This document shows positions 26,301-33,303 of a DNA stretch of 64,000 bases, one piece after another. The notes beneath the pieces were generated by a model that did no database searches, was not told the origin of the DNA, and saw nothing but the letters and a program-made list of their open reading frames with translations. Both the position numbers and the translations under genes were made by a program. This stretch comes from Streptomyces odontomachi. Its GTDB lineage: Bacteria; Actinomycetota; Actinomycetes; Streptomycetales; Streptomycetaceae. Position 1 is the stretch's first letter, and every line of letters begins with the position of its first letter. The stretch spans positions 218,061 to 282,060 of the forward strand of contig NZ_JAMJWG010000015.1 of the NCBI RefSeq assembly GCF_024435355.1, given 5' to 3'.

Positions 26301-27051
26301 GCTGGCCAAGCTGCGACCGCTCGTGCGCCGCCTGGTCGACGAGCTGACCAAGGAGCTGGCCACCAAGCTGCGGCCCGCGATGACGGGCCTCAACACCCCC
26401 GTGCCGACCCGTCGCCCCGGAGGGCGGCTCAACCTGCCACGCACCCTGCGGGAGAACCTCGCCCACGCCCAGCGGCTGGACGACGGCCGCACCGTCGTCG
26501 TCCCGGAACGGCCGATCTTCCACACCCGCACCAGACGGCAGGCCGACTGGCGGCTGATCCTCGTGGTCGACGTCTCCGGATCCATGGAAGCGTCGGTGAT
26601 CTGGTCGGCGTTGACCGCCGCCGTCCTGGGCGGGGTGCCCACCCTGTCCACCCACTTCCTCGCCTTCTCCACGGAGGTGATCGACCTCACGGACCGCGTC
26701 GAGGACCCGCTGTCCCTGCTGCTGGAAGTGCGGGTGGGCGGCGGCACACACATCGCCGCGGGTCTGGCGCACGCCCGTGGCCTGGTGACGGTGCCGAGCC
26801 GCACGCTCGTCGTGACGGTCAGCGACTTCGAGGAGGGCTACCCGCTCGCCGGTCTGCTGGGCGAGGTACGCGCGCTGGCCGGGTCCGGGGTGCACCTCCT
26901 GGGCTGTGCGGCGCTGGACGACGCCGGTGCCCCGCGCTACTCGGTGCCCGTCGCCCAGCAGCTCACCGCGGCCGGGATGCCCGTCGCCGCACTCAGCCCC
27001 CTCGCCCTCGCCCGCTGGGTGGGCGAACGCCTGCGAGGAGACTCCCGTTGA
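23299..27051 (+). CDS. DUF5682 protein fused to a vWA domain (MoxR partner)
   Basis: 1250 residues from the overlapping GTG. The N-terminus carries the DUF5682 signature (PFLLGVRHHSPALAAVVPAL, AGAETVCVELPADFQPWI, QVVAVIGAFHAAALV), a fold thought to be TraB/erythromycin-esterase-like. A helical middle follows, with an acidic Gly/Glu/Asp/Thr repeat linker (about 838-868). The C-terminal von Willebrand A domain (about 1080-1250) has an intact MIDAS: DVSGSM near 1091, the GGTH threonine and VSDFEEG. In E. coli the equivalents YehM and YehP are separate proteins, so this is a fusion. The vWA probably docks on the MoxR ring. It is coupled by overlaps to genes on both sides. Confidence 0.9.
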   Translation: MTTSQATEPAPGDAADIGLDPRAVVDALAGAQRPFLLGVRHHSPALAAVVPALLDAAGAETVCVELPADFQPWIEHLGDPATLAPVALAGSGNDGRLGFYPFADFSPELAAIRWARAHGAEVICCDLPLSDPGWSPPEAPGGAGPDGAAPDGATAGPHRRAPRFGDALAAAGTGRAGDDMWDRSVEALAPGCPPEAVRRAALGVGWALRRDAETGGGVPATDRAREAHMRRTVAAAAAAGRQVVAVIGAFHAAALVEPAGAGGGSAGSASDAAASDAAARAGVSSAAGAPARTGAGQGSGSEPPVTSLVPYTFDLLDSRSGYPAGIRDPRWQQAVFTAGGDPDRVHSAAARSVTDICRELRAAGHTAGTGEAAETVRLANDLARLRGLPAPGRGELLEAVGTVLGQGEPLGRGRALARALETVMVGTVRGRTAPGTPRSGLGPAVEAELAELRMPDPHAPDPREMRLDPLRSDLDRRRETLLRRLLICGVGYGQPTQVAGTGDGAALTTRWQMAWTPSVPALLDLAGVRGVTPALAAEGTLRETFRREVAEGGPTSPQLIGGLRAAAECDLPDLVDDRLGRAADVLPAEASLPELLDALDLLESLRRQHLPGTTPESREGTLALSETLLDAATRALPGLAGSEDPQDAAALVAFATRAAEQRLGLSMDHVLGQLVRTGSPLIQGAASAARVLLDLDGPDTLGARAAGWIDTATHADARLRLCRLLTGLLSAAGPLLQATPAILDPVLDRIDHLTDQDFLDRLPALRGGFDTLSPAGRDRLLATVDERLGDRLDLTLSAPPELLALWTAADAAGLAALEAIRRAAPEPVTVDGHPVADVATGRGTDEADEAGEAGGTDEAGGTDGTDAKPQTESRAGFRRLAPVDRWRLLLGRESQQLPSGCRRYASALDELYGRGRGEGAADFAGGHGDGGGREASFPTAREWGEELQALFGSEIREEVLARAADAGRTDVLYELDPGAVRPSVELLTSVLSLAGGMPEQQLAKLRPLVRRLVDELTKELATKLRPAMTGLNTPVPTRRPGGRLNLPRTLRENLAHAQRLDDGRTVVVPERPIFHTRTRRQADWRLILVVDVSGSMEASVIWSALTAAVLGGVPTLSTHFLAFSTEVIDLTDRVEDPLSLLLEVRVGGGTHIAAGLAHARGLVTVPSRTLVVTVSDFEEGYPLAGLLGEVRALAGSGVHLLGCAALDDAGAPRYSVPVAQQLTAAGMPVAALSPLALARWVGERLRGDSR

Positions 27052-29138
27052 GCACACCGATCACACCGCAGGCATCGACGACGTCAGCCCATCTGCCGCC
27101 CGCGGCGCCGCACGTGGTCGCCGCCGCCGTGGAGGCGCTCACGTCCCGGCTCCGCAAGAAGCTGGACGCGGCGGTCGAGAGCTACGCAGCGGCGCCCACC
27201 GAGACCGGCGCCGACGGCGACGGCGTCGTCCGCGTCACCTGTGGCGCCGACGCCGTGGTCACCCTCTCCCCGGGGCCCTCGGGTGCGGTCACCGGCGAGG
27301 ACGAGGCGACGTGCAGCTGCCTGCTGGCGCCGCGGTGCCTGCACCGGGCGGCCGTCCTCAGCGCCTGCCCGGTGGCCGACGCCGATGAACTCCCGCGGCC
27401 GGACGAGGGCCCAGGGCCGGAGACGACCGCCGGGGCGGGCGGCGAGCGGCAGCCCGCATCCGGCGCCGAAGCGACCACCACGTCCGAGTCCGAAGCCACC
27501 ACCACGTCCGAGTCCGAAGCCAGGACCACGTCCGAGTCCGAAGCCAGGACCACGTCCGAGTCCGGATCCGAGTCCGGATCCGAGTCCGGATCCGAGTCCG
27601 GGGCCGGATCCGAGTCCGGGCCCGAGTCCGGACCGCCCGTCCGTGTCGAGCCGAACCCCGCCCAGCGGGCCGCCGCCACCGCCGTGTGGTCGGCCGCCGC
27701 TGCCGTCCTCGCCGCCGGGGTGCCCGCCGCGGGCGCCGTGGCCCAGGCCGAACTGCTCCGCGCGGCGCACGCTGCCCGGCTGGCCGGCCTGTACCGGGCG
27801 GAGGCGGCCTGCCTGCGGGTGGTGCGTGGCCTGCGTGCCGCACGTGACCGCCGCGACGACCACCGCCTCGCCCACCTGGTCGCCGCGCTCCACGAACTGC
27901 TGCTCGTCTCGGGCCTGGTCGCGGCGTCCGACGGCGACCCGGCGCTGGTGGGCGTCGCCCGCCGCGGCTACGAGGCCGGCGGCGGCCTGCGGGTGTACGG
28001 GGTCTGCCGCGAGCCGGTGATCAGCGCCACGGGCTACGGCGGCGTGGTCACCCATGTGCTGTCCGACGACGGCCGCTGGTTCTCGATCTCCGATGTGAAA
28101 CCGGGCGGGCTCGCCCGCGCCAGGGGAGCGGCCACGGCCCCGGTCGCGATCAGCGGCGCTGCGATGGACCATCGCAAGCTCTCCCGAGGCGGCCTGCTGA
28201 TCAGCGGGGCCACCGTCTCGCCGGACGGCCGTCTCGGCGCCGGCAGGGGAGTGCGGGCCAACGCCGTGGCCGGGCTGCCGTGGTCCGGCACCACGGGGCC
28301 GTTGGCGGAACTCTTCGGCCGCCCGCTCGCCGAGGCGGTGGCCGCGCGGCTCGCGGAGGAGGGCGCGGGGTCCGAGGACACCGGCTCCGGCCTGGTCGGC
28401 TGCGATCTGACGGTCGTGGGTGGCATGGGCGAGTACCTGCTCGCCAGGCAGACACCGGCGGCATCGGGCGACGCCCCGGACCGCGAGCCCTTCGGCCCGG
28501 TGATCCGGCTGGCCGCCGCCAACCCCCATCCGGAACTCGCCCACACCCACAACCTGCGGCAGTTGGCCGCCCGCCCCGGCCTGCGGATCAGGGCCGTCGG
28601 CAGGCTCGACCCGAGCCGCGCCGTCACCCTGTACCCGCTCGCGGTCGGCCCGGTGCCCGGCGCCGGGAACACGCTGCGGCTGCCCGACGCCTGGTCGGGG
28701 CACGCGGACCTGGGATACGACCGGCTCCAGGGCGCGCACTTCCCGCCGGGCGAAACGGGGACGCCACCGGTCACGGCCGTCGCTGACCTGCTGGCCGACT
28801 CCCCGCTGTGGCGGGCCCGGCGCCTGATCGAGCTGGCCGTTGCGGGCGGGCGGCGGCCGGTGGCGGAGTCGGCGCGCGCGGCCGGTGCCCGCGAGCACAT
28901 CGCGTCGCTGCACCGGGCGGGCTTCCGTACGGCGGCGGAGCTGGCCACCGCGCTCGCGGCCGAGGCCGACCGCCGGGAGCGTGACGTCTTCGGGCGGCTC
29001 ACCGACGCGGGCTCCGGCAACGACCGCTACGCCTGGGCCTGGCTCGCCGCGGTGGCCCACCTGGCGGCCACGGAGCGCGCGTTGGTGCAGTCGTCCTGGC
29101 AGGCCGCTCCGGCCGTGGCGGTGCCCGCGGCCACCTGA
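27048..29138 (+). CDS. SWIM zinc-finger protein, last gene of the MoxR/vWA island
   Basis: 696 residues from a TTG start that overlaps the previous stop (TTGA) and has CGAGGAG seven bases upstream. A SWIM finger CSCLLAPRCLH (CxC-x5-CxH, about residues 88-98) is the only clear motif; SWIM domains bind nucleic acid or protein. Residues about 141-198 are a low-complexity Ser/Glu/Thr linker built from repeated TTSESEA and SGSE units. The C-terminal 480 residues are mixed alpha/beta (YGGVVTHVLSDDGRWFSISD, LRIRAVGRLDPSRAVTLYPL). It corresponds in place and plan to E. coli YehQ. A 12-bp-stem terminator follows at once. Confidence 0.88.
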   Translation: MSTPITPQASTTSAHLPPAAPHVVAAAVEALTSRLRKKLDAAVESYAAAPTETGADGDGVVRVTCGADAVVTLSPGPSGAVTGEDEATCSCLLAPRCLHRAAVLSACPVADADELPRPDEGPGPETTAGAGGERQPASGAEATTTSESEATTTSESEARTTSESEARTTSESGSESGSESGSESGAGSESGPESGPPVRVEPNPAQRAAATAVWSAAAAVLAAGVPAAGAVAQAELLRAAHAARLAGLYRAEAACLRVVRGLRAARDRRDDHRLAHLVAALHELLLVSGLVAASDGDPALVGVARRGYEAGGGLRVYGVCREPVISATGYGGVVTHVLSDDGRWFSISDVKPGGLARARGAATAPVAISGAAMDHRKLSRGGLLISGATVSPDGRLGAGRGVRANAVAGLPWSGTTGPLAELFGRPLAEAVAARLAEEGAGSEDTGSGLVGCDLTVVGGMGEYLLARQTPAASGDAPDREPFGPVIRLAAANPHPELAHTHNLRQLAARPGLRIRAVGRLDPSRAVTLYPLAVGPVPGAGNTLRLPDAWSGHADLGYDRLQGAHFPPGETGTPPVTAVADLLADSPLWRARRLIELAVAGGRRPVAESARAAGAREHIASLHRAGFRTAAELATALAAEADRRERDVFGRLTDAGSGNDRYAWAWLAAVAHLAATERALVQSSWQAAPAVAVPAAT

Positions 29139-29144
29139 GGACCC

Positions 29145-29173
29145 GGGTGGCCCACCCACCTGGTGGGCCACCC
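29145..29173 (+). terminator. terminator of the MoxR/vWA island
   Basis: GGGTGGCCCACC and GGTGGGCCACCC form a perfect 12-bp stem with a 5-base loop, seven bases after the SWIM-gene stop codon. Confidence 0.8.
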
Positions 29174-29212
29174 CGTCAGCTCCCCGCCCGGCCGACGGGG
29201 TGCAGCCGGGGT

Positions 29213-29356
29213 TCAGTCCGACGGATGCAGCCGCAGCCACGGGTCGGCGCGTTCGGCGTGCAGCTCGCGGCCGAGGCGCCGGTACGCGTCGCGCATCACG
29301 CCCACCGTCGCGCGGTCGTACGTCGTGAACGACTTGAGGACGGCCAGCGCCGAGCC
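29213..29356 (-). pseudogene. C-terminal fragment of an unidentified gene
   Basis: On the minus strand an open frame without a start codon reads SALAVLKSFTTYDRATVGVM, then DAYRRLGRELHAERADPW and LRLHPSD before a stop. It looks like a real protein terminus, but the frame is closed upstream by TGA within the neighbouring vapC. I do not recognise the family. It suggests that vapBC or another event replaced the rest of a gene here. Confidence 0.4.
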
Positions 29357-29359
29357 GGG

Positions 29360-29776
29360 TCAGTCGGTCGTGCCGGGGGCGACGACCCAGCGGGTGGTCT
29401 GGCCGGTGACCGTGGCGATCATGTCGTAGTCACCGTCGTAGTGCAGGACGACGGCACCGTGCCGCTCGGCGGTCGCCGCGATGACCAGGTCCGCCACCGG
29501 GAGAGCCCGCCAGTTGCCGGAGGCGATCAGCTGCGTCCGCACCTCCAAGGCGCGGTCCCACACCTCGTCGGGCGTCGCGAGCCAGTCGAAGCCCCGCATT
29601 TCGTCACGAATGCGTTCCGCGTCGGCCTTCGAGCGCGCACCGTGCAGAACCTCAAGCTCGACGGCGCCGCATACGGCAAGCAGGCCCGCAGCGTGCAAGG
29701 GGTCGATCACGGCGCGCACGGCAGGCTTCGGGTAACGGGCGAGGGCGGACTTGTCGATCAGGAAACGCTCGGTCAT
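29360..29776 (-). CDS. vapC: VapC-type PIN-domain toxin
   Basis: A 138-residue ribonuclease toxin with the PIN active-site acids: D8 (FLIDKSAL), E40 (AVELEVLHG), D96 (PVADLVIAA) and D114/D116 (YDGDYDMIA). Family members cut tRNA or rRNA when free of antitoxin. The start ATG overlaps the antitoxin stop (ATGA). A frameshifted fragment of a close relative lies at 15854-15930, on the other side of the MoxR/vWA island. Confidence 0.92.
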   Translation of the reverse strand: MTERFLIDKSALARYPKPAVRAVIDPLHAAGLLAVCGAVELEVLHGARSKADAERIRDEMRGFDWLATPDEVWDRALEVRTQLIASGNWRALPVADLVIAATAERHGAVVLHYDGDYDMIATVTGQTTRWVVAPGTTD

Positions 29777-29988
29777 GCGGCTCGGTGGTTGTCTCCGGAG
29801 GCGTCGACGGGGCCGGTGAGGTCCGGCAGGCCTCCTTCGGCGAGCCAGCTCAGGAAGGAGGCACGCTTGCGGCGTTTGATGGCGTCCTCCAGCGCCGCGT
29901 TGACCGTGGCCACCTTGGTGGTGGTGCCGAAGATCTGCGCCGCTTCGGCCAGCATCTCGTCATCGACGTCGATCACTGTTCGCGCCAC
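29773..29988 (-). CDS. vapB: VapB-type antitoxin
   Basis: 71 residues from GTG 29988 with GGAGGA four bases upstream. The N-terminus (ARTVIDVDDEMLAEAAQIFG) is the ribbon-helix-helix of the VapB/DUF2191 class; NAALEDAIKRRKR completes it, and a C-terminal tail (SFLSWLAEGGLPDLTGPVD) would wrap the toxin. It is coupled to vapC by a four-base overlap. VapBC complexes usually repress their own promoter, here within 29989-30190. Confidence 0.9.
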   Translation of the reverse strand: MARTVIDVDDEMLAEAAQIFGTTTKVATVNAALEDAIKRRKRASFLSWLAEGGLPDLTGPVDASGDNHRAA

Positions 29989-30189
29989 GGAGTCCTCCTT
30001 CGACCGGCACCACGGCCTCATGATGTCAAATCTTGGGGAACTCGATATCGAACGGCCGCACGGTGCCGGGCGTGCGTCGGGGGCGAGGCCGTCCATGAGG
30101 AACCCGGCCGGCGCGACGAACGGGGCCGGTATCCGGAGTCGTCCGACCCTCCCGGGGCGCCGATACGGAGTGGCGGATTCCGTTCCCAG

Positions 30190-30195
30190 TAGGGT
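30190..30195 (+). promoter_or_regulatory. -10 element of a leaderless crcB transcript
   Basis: TAGGGT lies exactly six bases before the GTG at 30202, the spacing seen in actinobacterial leaderless mRNAs. There is no Shine-Dalgarno sequence, which fits. No fluoride-riboswitch-like structure is visible. Confidence 0.5.
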
Positions 30196-30201
30196 GAGCG
30201 C

Positions 30202-30687
30202 GTGGCCGAGGCCCGCCCCCCGACGGTGAACGATCCGCCGCAGTCCGGCGCGGGGCTGCGCGTGCCCGTGCAGCGGCGTGGCCGCCGCCGTGGACAGGGC
30301 GCGGTCGTCGCGGTGGTGTCCCTGGGCGGCGCGATCGGCGCCTGCGCACGCTACGGCGCCGCGCTGCTGTGGCCGACCGCGACCGGCACGTTCCCCTGGA
30401 CGACGCTGGGAGTGAACGTCGTGGGGTGCGCCGTCATGGGCGTCTTCATGACCGTCATCAGCGAGGTGTGGGCCGCCCACCGGCTGGTGCGGCCCTTCTT
30501 CGGTACCGGGGTGCTCGGCGGGTTCACCACGTTCTCCACCTACGCGGTGGACATCCAGCGGCTGGTGGACGACGGCCACCCGCGCGTCGCCGTGGCGTAC
30601 CTGGCGCTGACGCCGTGCGCCGCGCTCGCGGCCGTGTGGGGCGCAGCGGACGCCAGCCGGCGCGTCATCCAGTGGAGGCAACGATGA
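30202..30687 (+). CDS. crcB: CrcB/Fluc fluoride channel subunit
   Basis: 161 residues with a charged N-terminal extension of about 35 residues, then four membrane helices. Family marks are GGAIGACARY, the pore asparagine in GVNVVGCAVMG, and GFTTFSTYAVD with the Phe-box residues. Fluc subunits form dual-topology dimers that export fluoride. A second crcB lies two genes downstream, so a heterodimer is likely. It overlaps the DUF190 gene by four bases (ATGA). Confidence 0.93.
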   Translation: MAEARPPTVNDPPQSGAGLRVPVQRRGRRRGQGAVVAVVSLGGAIGACARYGAALLWPTATGTFPWTTLGVNVVGCAVMGVFMTVISEVWAAHRLVRPFFGTGVLGGFTTFSTYAVDIQRLVDDGHPRVAVAYLALTPCAALAAVWGAADASRRVIQWRQR

Positions 30688-31106
30688 GCAGAATGCGACT
30701 GACGGGGCCCGCGCTGCGCCTGACGGTCTACGTCGGCGAGCACGACACCTGGCGCCACAAGCCGCTGTTCGCCGAGCTGGTGCACCGCGCCCACCAGGCC
30801 GGTCTCGCCGGCGCCTCGGTCTTCCGCGGCATCGAGGGCTTCGGCGCCTCGTCGCTCATCCACACCAGCCGGCTGCTGTCGCTGAGCGAGGACCTGCCCG
30901 TCGCCGTCGTCATCATCGACACCGCGGAACGCATCCACGCCTTCCTGCCCCAGCTCGACGAACTCGTCACCGAGGGCCTGGTCACGCTCGACGAGTGCCG
31001 GGTGATCCGCTACGCCGCACGCGGTGCGGAGCCGCCCGGCGGGGCATCCGGCGGTACGGCCCGCGACACTCCGGGCGGTCCCACCAACGGGGGAACGCCA
31101 CGGTGA
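30684..31106 (+). CDS. DUF190 (CrcB-associated) protein
   Basis: 140 residues. Core residues 5-110 have the GlnB-like ferredoxin fold of DUF190 (LRLTVYVGEHDTWRHKPLFA, GASVFRGIEGFGASSLIHTS, LPVAVVIIDTAERIHAFLP). A Gly/Pro/Thr tail follows. DUF190 genes regularly sit beside crcB in actinobacteria and are assumed to regulate or assist fluoride export. The gene is sandwiched and coupled between the two crcB genes. Confidence 0.9.
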   Translation: MSRMRLTGPALRLTVYVGEHDTWRHKPLFAELVHRAHQAGLAGASVFRGIEGFGASSLIHTSRLLSLSEDLPVAVVIIDTAERIHAFLPQLDELVTEGLVTLDECRVIRYAARGAEPPGGASGGTARDTPGGPTNGGTPR

Positions 31107-31477
31107 ACTGGCTCCTCGTGGTGGCCGGCGCCATGGTCGGCGCGCCGCTGCGCTACCTGACCGACCGCGGCGTGCAGGCCCGGCACGACACCGTCTTCCC
31201 CTGGGGCACGTTCCTCGTCAACGTGGCCGGCAGCCTGGTGCTCGGCCTGGTCACCGGCGCGGCGCTCGCGGGCGCCGCGTCCGAGCCGGTCCGCCTGCTG
31301 CTCGGCACCGGCCTGTGCGGCGCCCTGACCACGTACTCCACCTTCTCCTACGAGACGCTGCGGCTGGCCGAGGACGGCGCCCGGCTGTTCGCCGTGCTCA
31401 ACGTCGTGCTCAGCGTGGCGGCCGGGCTCGGCGCGGCGTTCGCGGGGGCGGCGCTGGCCGCGGGGGCGTGGGGCTGA
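31103..31477 (+). CDS. crcB: second CrcB/Fluc fluoride channel subunit
   Basis: 124 residues from an overlapping GTG. Four membrane helices, GAMVGAPLRY, the pore asparagine in FLVNVAGSLVLG and ALTTYSTFSYE identify a Fluc subunit. It lacks the N-terminal extension of the first copy. A terminator-like hairpin starts just after the stop codon. Confidence 0.93.
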   Translation: MNWLLVVAGAMVGAPLRYLTDRGVQARHDTVFPWGTFLVNVAGSLVLGLVTGAALAGAASEPVRLLLGTGLCGALTTYSTFSYETLRLAEDGARLFAVLNVVLSVAAGLGAAFAGAALAAGAWG

Positions 31478-31508
31478 GCCGGATCCCGTCCCACCGTCGG
31501 GACCCGGC
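31478..31508. terminator. bidirectional hairpin between convergent genes
   Basis: GCCGG-AT-CCCG and CGGG-AC-CCGGC pair (9 bp with one symmetric 2-base mismatch) around a 9-base loop, between crcB2 and the convergent gene ending at 31540. Confidence 0.6.
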
Positions 31509-31539
31509 CGCCCGGTCCATCTCCTGTTCCCCTACTCCG

Positions 31540-33303
31540 CTACTCCACCGCGATCTCCGCCGCCGAGCAGAACGAGCCGCCGCTCGCCGACGTCGCTTCG
31601 AGGCGGACGTAGCGGGCCGTGACGGGGTCGAAGTCGGCCGTCTTCAGGCGGGCGTCGGCCGGCCAGGTGCCGTCGGCGACCTTGGCGAAGTCCTGGCCGT
31701 CGGTGGAGACGTAGACGTTGTAGGCGGTGATGGTGCCGTTCAGGTTGCCGTCGAAGCGCGGCTGGTAGGTGAGGGCGTGGATCTGCTTCGGCGCCTTCAG
31801 GTTCACGGTGATCGACTGGGGCAGCGGGTGCGGCGGGGAGTACTCCGAGTGCCAGAAGGTGTCGATGTCGCCGTCGACGGCGTCCTCGGGCGGCCGCCCG
31901 GGGTGGTAGCTCGTCGCGATGGCCGGCGCCTCCGTGCAGTCGGCGGGCAGCGACACCGTCACGTCGGTGCGTACGCCGCCGACGGTCACCGTGACCTGTC
32001 CGGTGGTCGGGTCCTCGGCGGTGTTCGTGGTGCCGCCGGTGCCGTCAGCGCCCTCGTAGGGTGCCGAGATCCGTACGGGCAGCGTCGCCGCCTGCCCGGC
32101 GGGCACGGTGAGCGTGCCGGTGGCGGGCTCGACCGTCAGGGGCGCGGTCGCCGTCGCGGTGACCTGGTCGGTGAGGTCCTGGTCGGTGTTGTTGACCACC
32201 CGGGCGAGCGTGGCGCCCTTGCGGACGCCGAGTTCGCAGTGGTCCAGGGTGACCCTGCCCGGCACGGCCGCGCGGGTGATCGGCTGCCCGGCCGTCAGCA
32301 CCGCCCAGCCGAACGGCGCGTCGGCGTAGTAGTCCGCCCGGCACCGCGCGGACGCCTCGGCGGACCGGCCGGCGTCGAAGTCCGCCTTGCACGCGGCACG
32401 GTCCGGCAGGTCGGCGGCGTACGCGGTGTCCACGTGGGCGTCCTTGACGGTGCCGTGCGCGAAGACGTACCCGCTCTGGCGCACCGTCGCGGCGGCGGAG
32501 CGCGAGAAGAACGCGTCCTCGTAGCCGTAGGTCTCGGTCAGCGTCGTCCAGAAGGCGCCCGCCGCGCAGTCGACGGGTTGGAGGGGCGCCGGGTCGACGC
32601 ACCGCCCTGAGCGGTAGTCACCGCCGAGCACGGGCACCGTGTCGATGCCGTCGCTGTCGTCGCCCTTGCCGGCGCCGCCGCCGCTGCCGTCGACGACCGC
32701 GTGCAGGGCCCGCACCGCGGGCAGCGGGTCACCGGCGGCGTGCGCGGCGACCACCGGCAGCCGCAGCCGGGTGCCGTGCCGGGCGAGTACGGCGTACGCC
32801 TGGTCCTCGCTCTGCACCCGTACGAAGCGGCCGGGCTCGACGGTGTCCATCGTCGTGGTGTTGACGACGATCGCCGACTCGCGCACCGAGGCGTCGGAGG
32901 CGAAGACGCTACTGCCGGGCGCCACCAGCGCCGTGTAGCGGTCGCCCGTGGCCTCGCCCAGCGCGCGGGCGAGATGGCGCGCGCCGGGGCCCAGCACCTC
33001 CGTCAGCAGCAGGACGTCGGGTGGGCGCGGGGTGCCGGCGGTGAGCCGGCGCACGAAGGTGTCCAGGTCACGGGTGTCGGCGGCGTCGGCGGGGCGGAGG
33101 GCGTCCTGGAGGTCGGCGGAGACCACCAGCGCGTCCCCCGAGGTGCCCGCCGGCTCGCGCGCGGCGCTGAGCGGCCAGTGCACCGTCGCCAGGCCCGTCG
33201 TGGCGAGCACCAGAGCCGCGGCCACCAGCGGCACGAGGACGGCGGCGTGGCGTCTGCGGCCGCGGGCCGCCCGCCAGGCGCCGCGGATCGTTCTCTCACG
33301 CAT
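31540..33303 (-). CDS. secreted endonuclease/exonuclease/phosphatase-like protein with C-terminal F5/8-type domain
   Basis: 587 residues. A basic N-terminus and hydrophobic segment (AAVLVPLVAAALVLATTGLA) act as signal or anchor. Residues about 55-330 look like a diverged EEP-fold domain (VVSADLQDALRP, LTEVLGPGARHLARALGE, YTALVAPGSSVFASDASVRE, LPVVAAHAAGDPLPAVRALH). A beta-rich linker follows, then an F5/8 type C (CBM32-like) domain (about 455-587: TSYHPGRPPEDAVDGDIDTF, HALTYQPRFDGNLNGTITAY). The catalytic acids are not all obvious, so activity is uncertain. It overlaps the end of the phoD-like gene by eight bases and is probably co-transcribed with it. Confidence 0.75.
   Translation of the reverse strand: MRERTIRGAWRAARGRRRHAAVLVPLVAAALVLATTGLATVHWPLSAAREPAGTSGDALVVSADLQDALRPADAADTRDLDTFVRRLTAGTPRPPDVLLLTEVLGPGARHLARALGEATGDRYTALVAPGSSVFASDASVRESAIVVNTTTMDTVEPGRFVRVQSEDQAYAVLARHGTRLRLPVVAAHAAGDPLPAVRALHAVVDGSGGGAGKGDDSDGIDTVPVLGGDYRSGRCVDPAPLQPVDCAAGAFWTTLTETYGYEDAFFSRSAAATVRQSGYVFAHGTVKDAHVDTAYAADLPDRAACKADFDAGRSAEASARCRADYYADAPFGWAVLTAGQPITRAAVPGRVTLDHCELGVRKGATLARVVNNTDQDLTDQVTATATAPLTVEPATGTLTVPAGQAATLPVRISAPYEGADGTGGTTNTAEDPTTGQVTVTVGGVRTDVTVSLPADCTEAPAIATSYHPGRPPEDAVDGDIDTFWHSEYSPPHPLPQSITVNLKAPKQIHALTYQPRFDGNLNGTITAYNVYVSTDGQDFAKVADGTWPADARLKTADFDPVTARYVRLEATSASGGSFCSAAEIAVE

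Noticed and set aside
16118..29138. Biosynthetic gene cluster
   Set aside because: No PKS, NRPS, terpene, RiPP or tailoring enzymes are present; the large genes are ATPase, vWA, SWIM and scaffold-like proteins.
29989..30201. Fluoride riboswitch before crcB
   Set aside because: The conserved fluoride-aptamer sequence is not visible, and the -10 element is six bases from the start codon, leaving no leader RNA.
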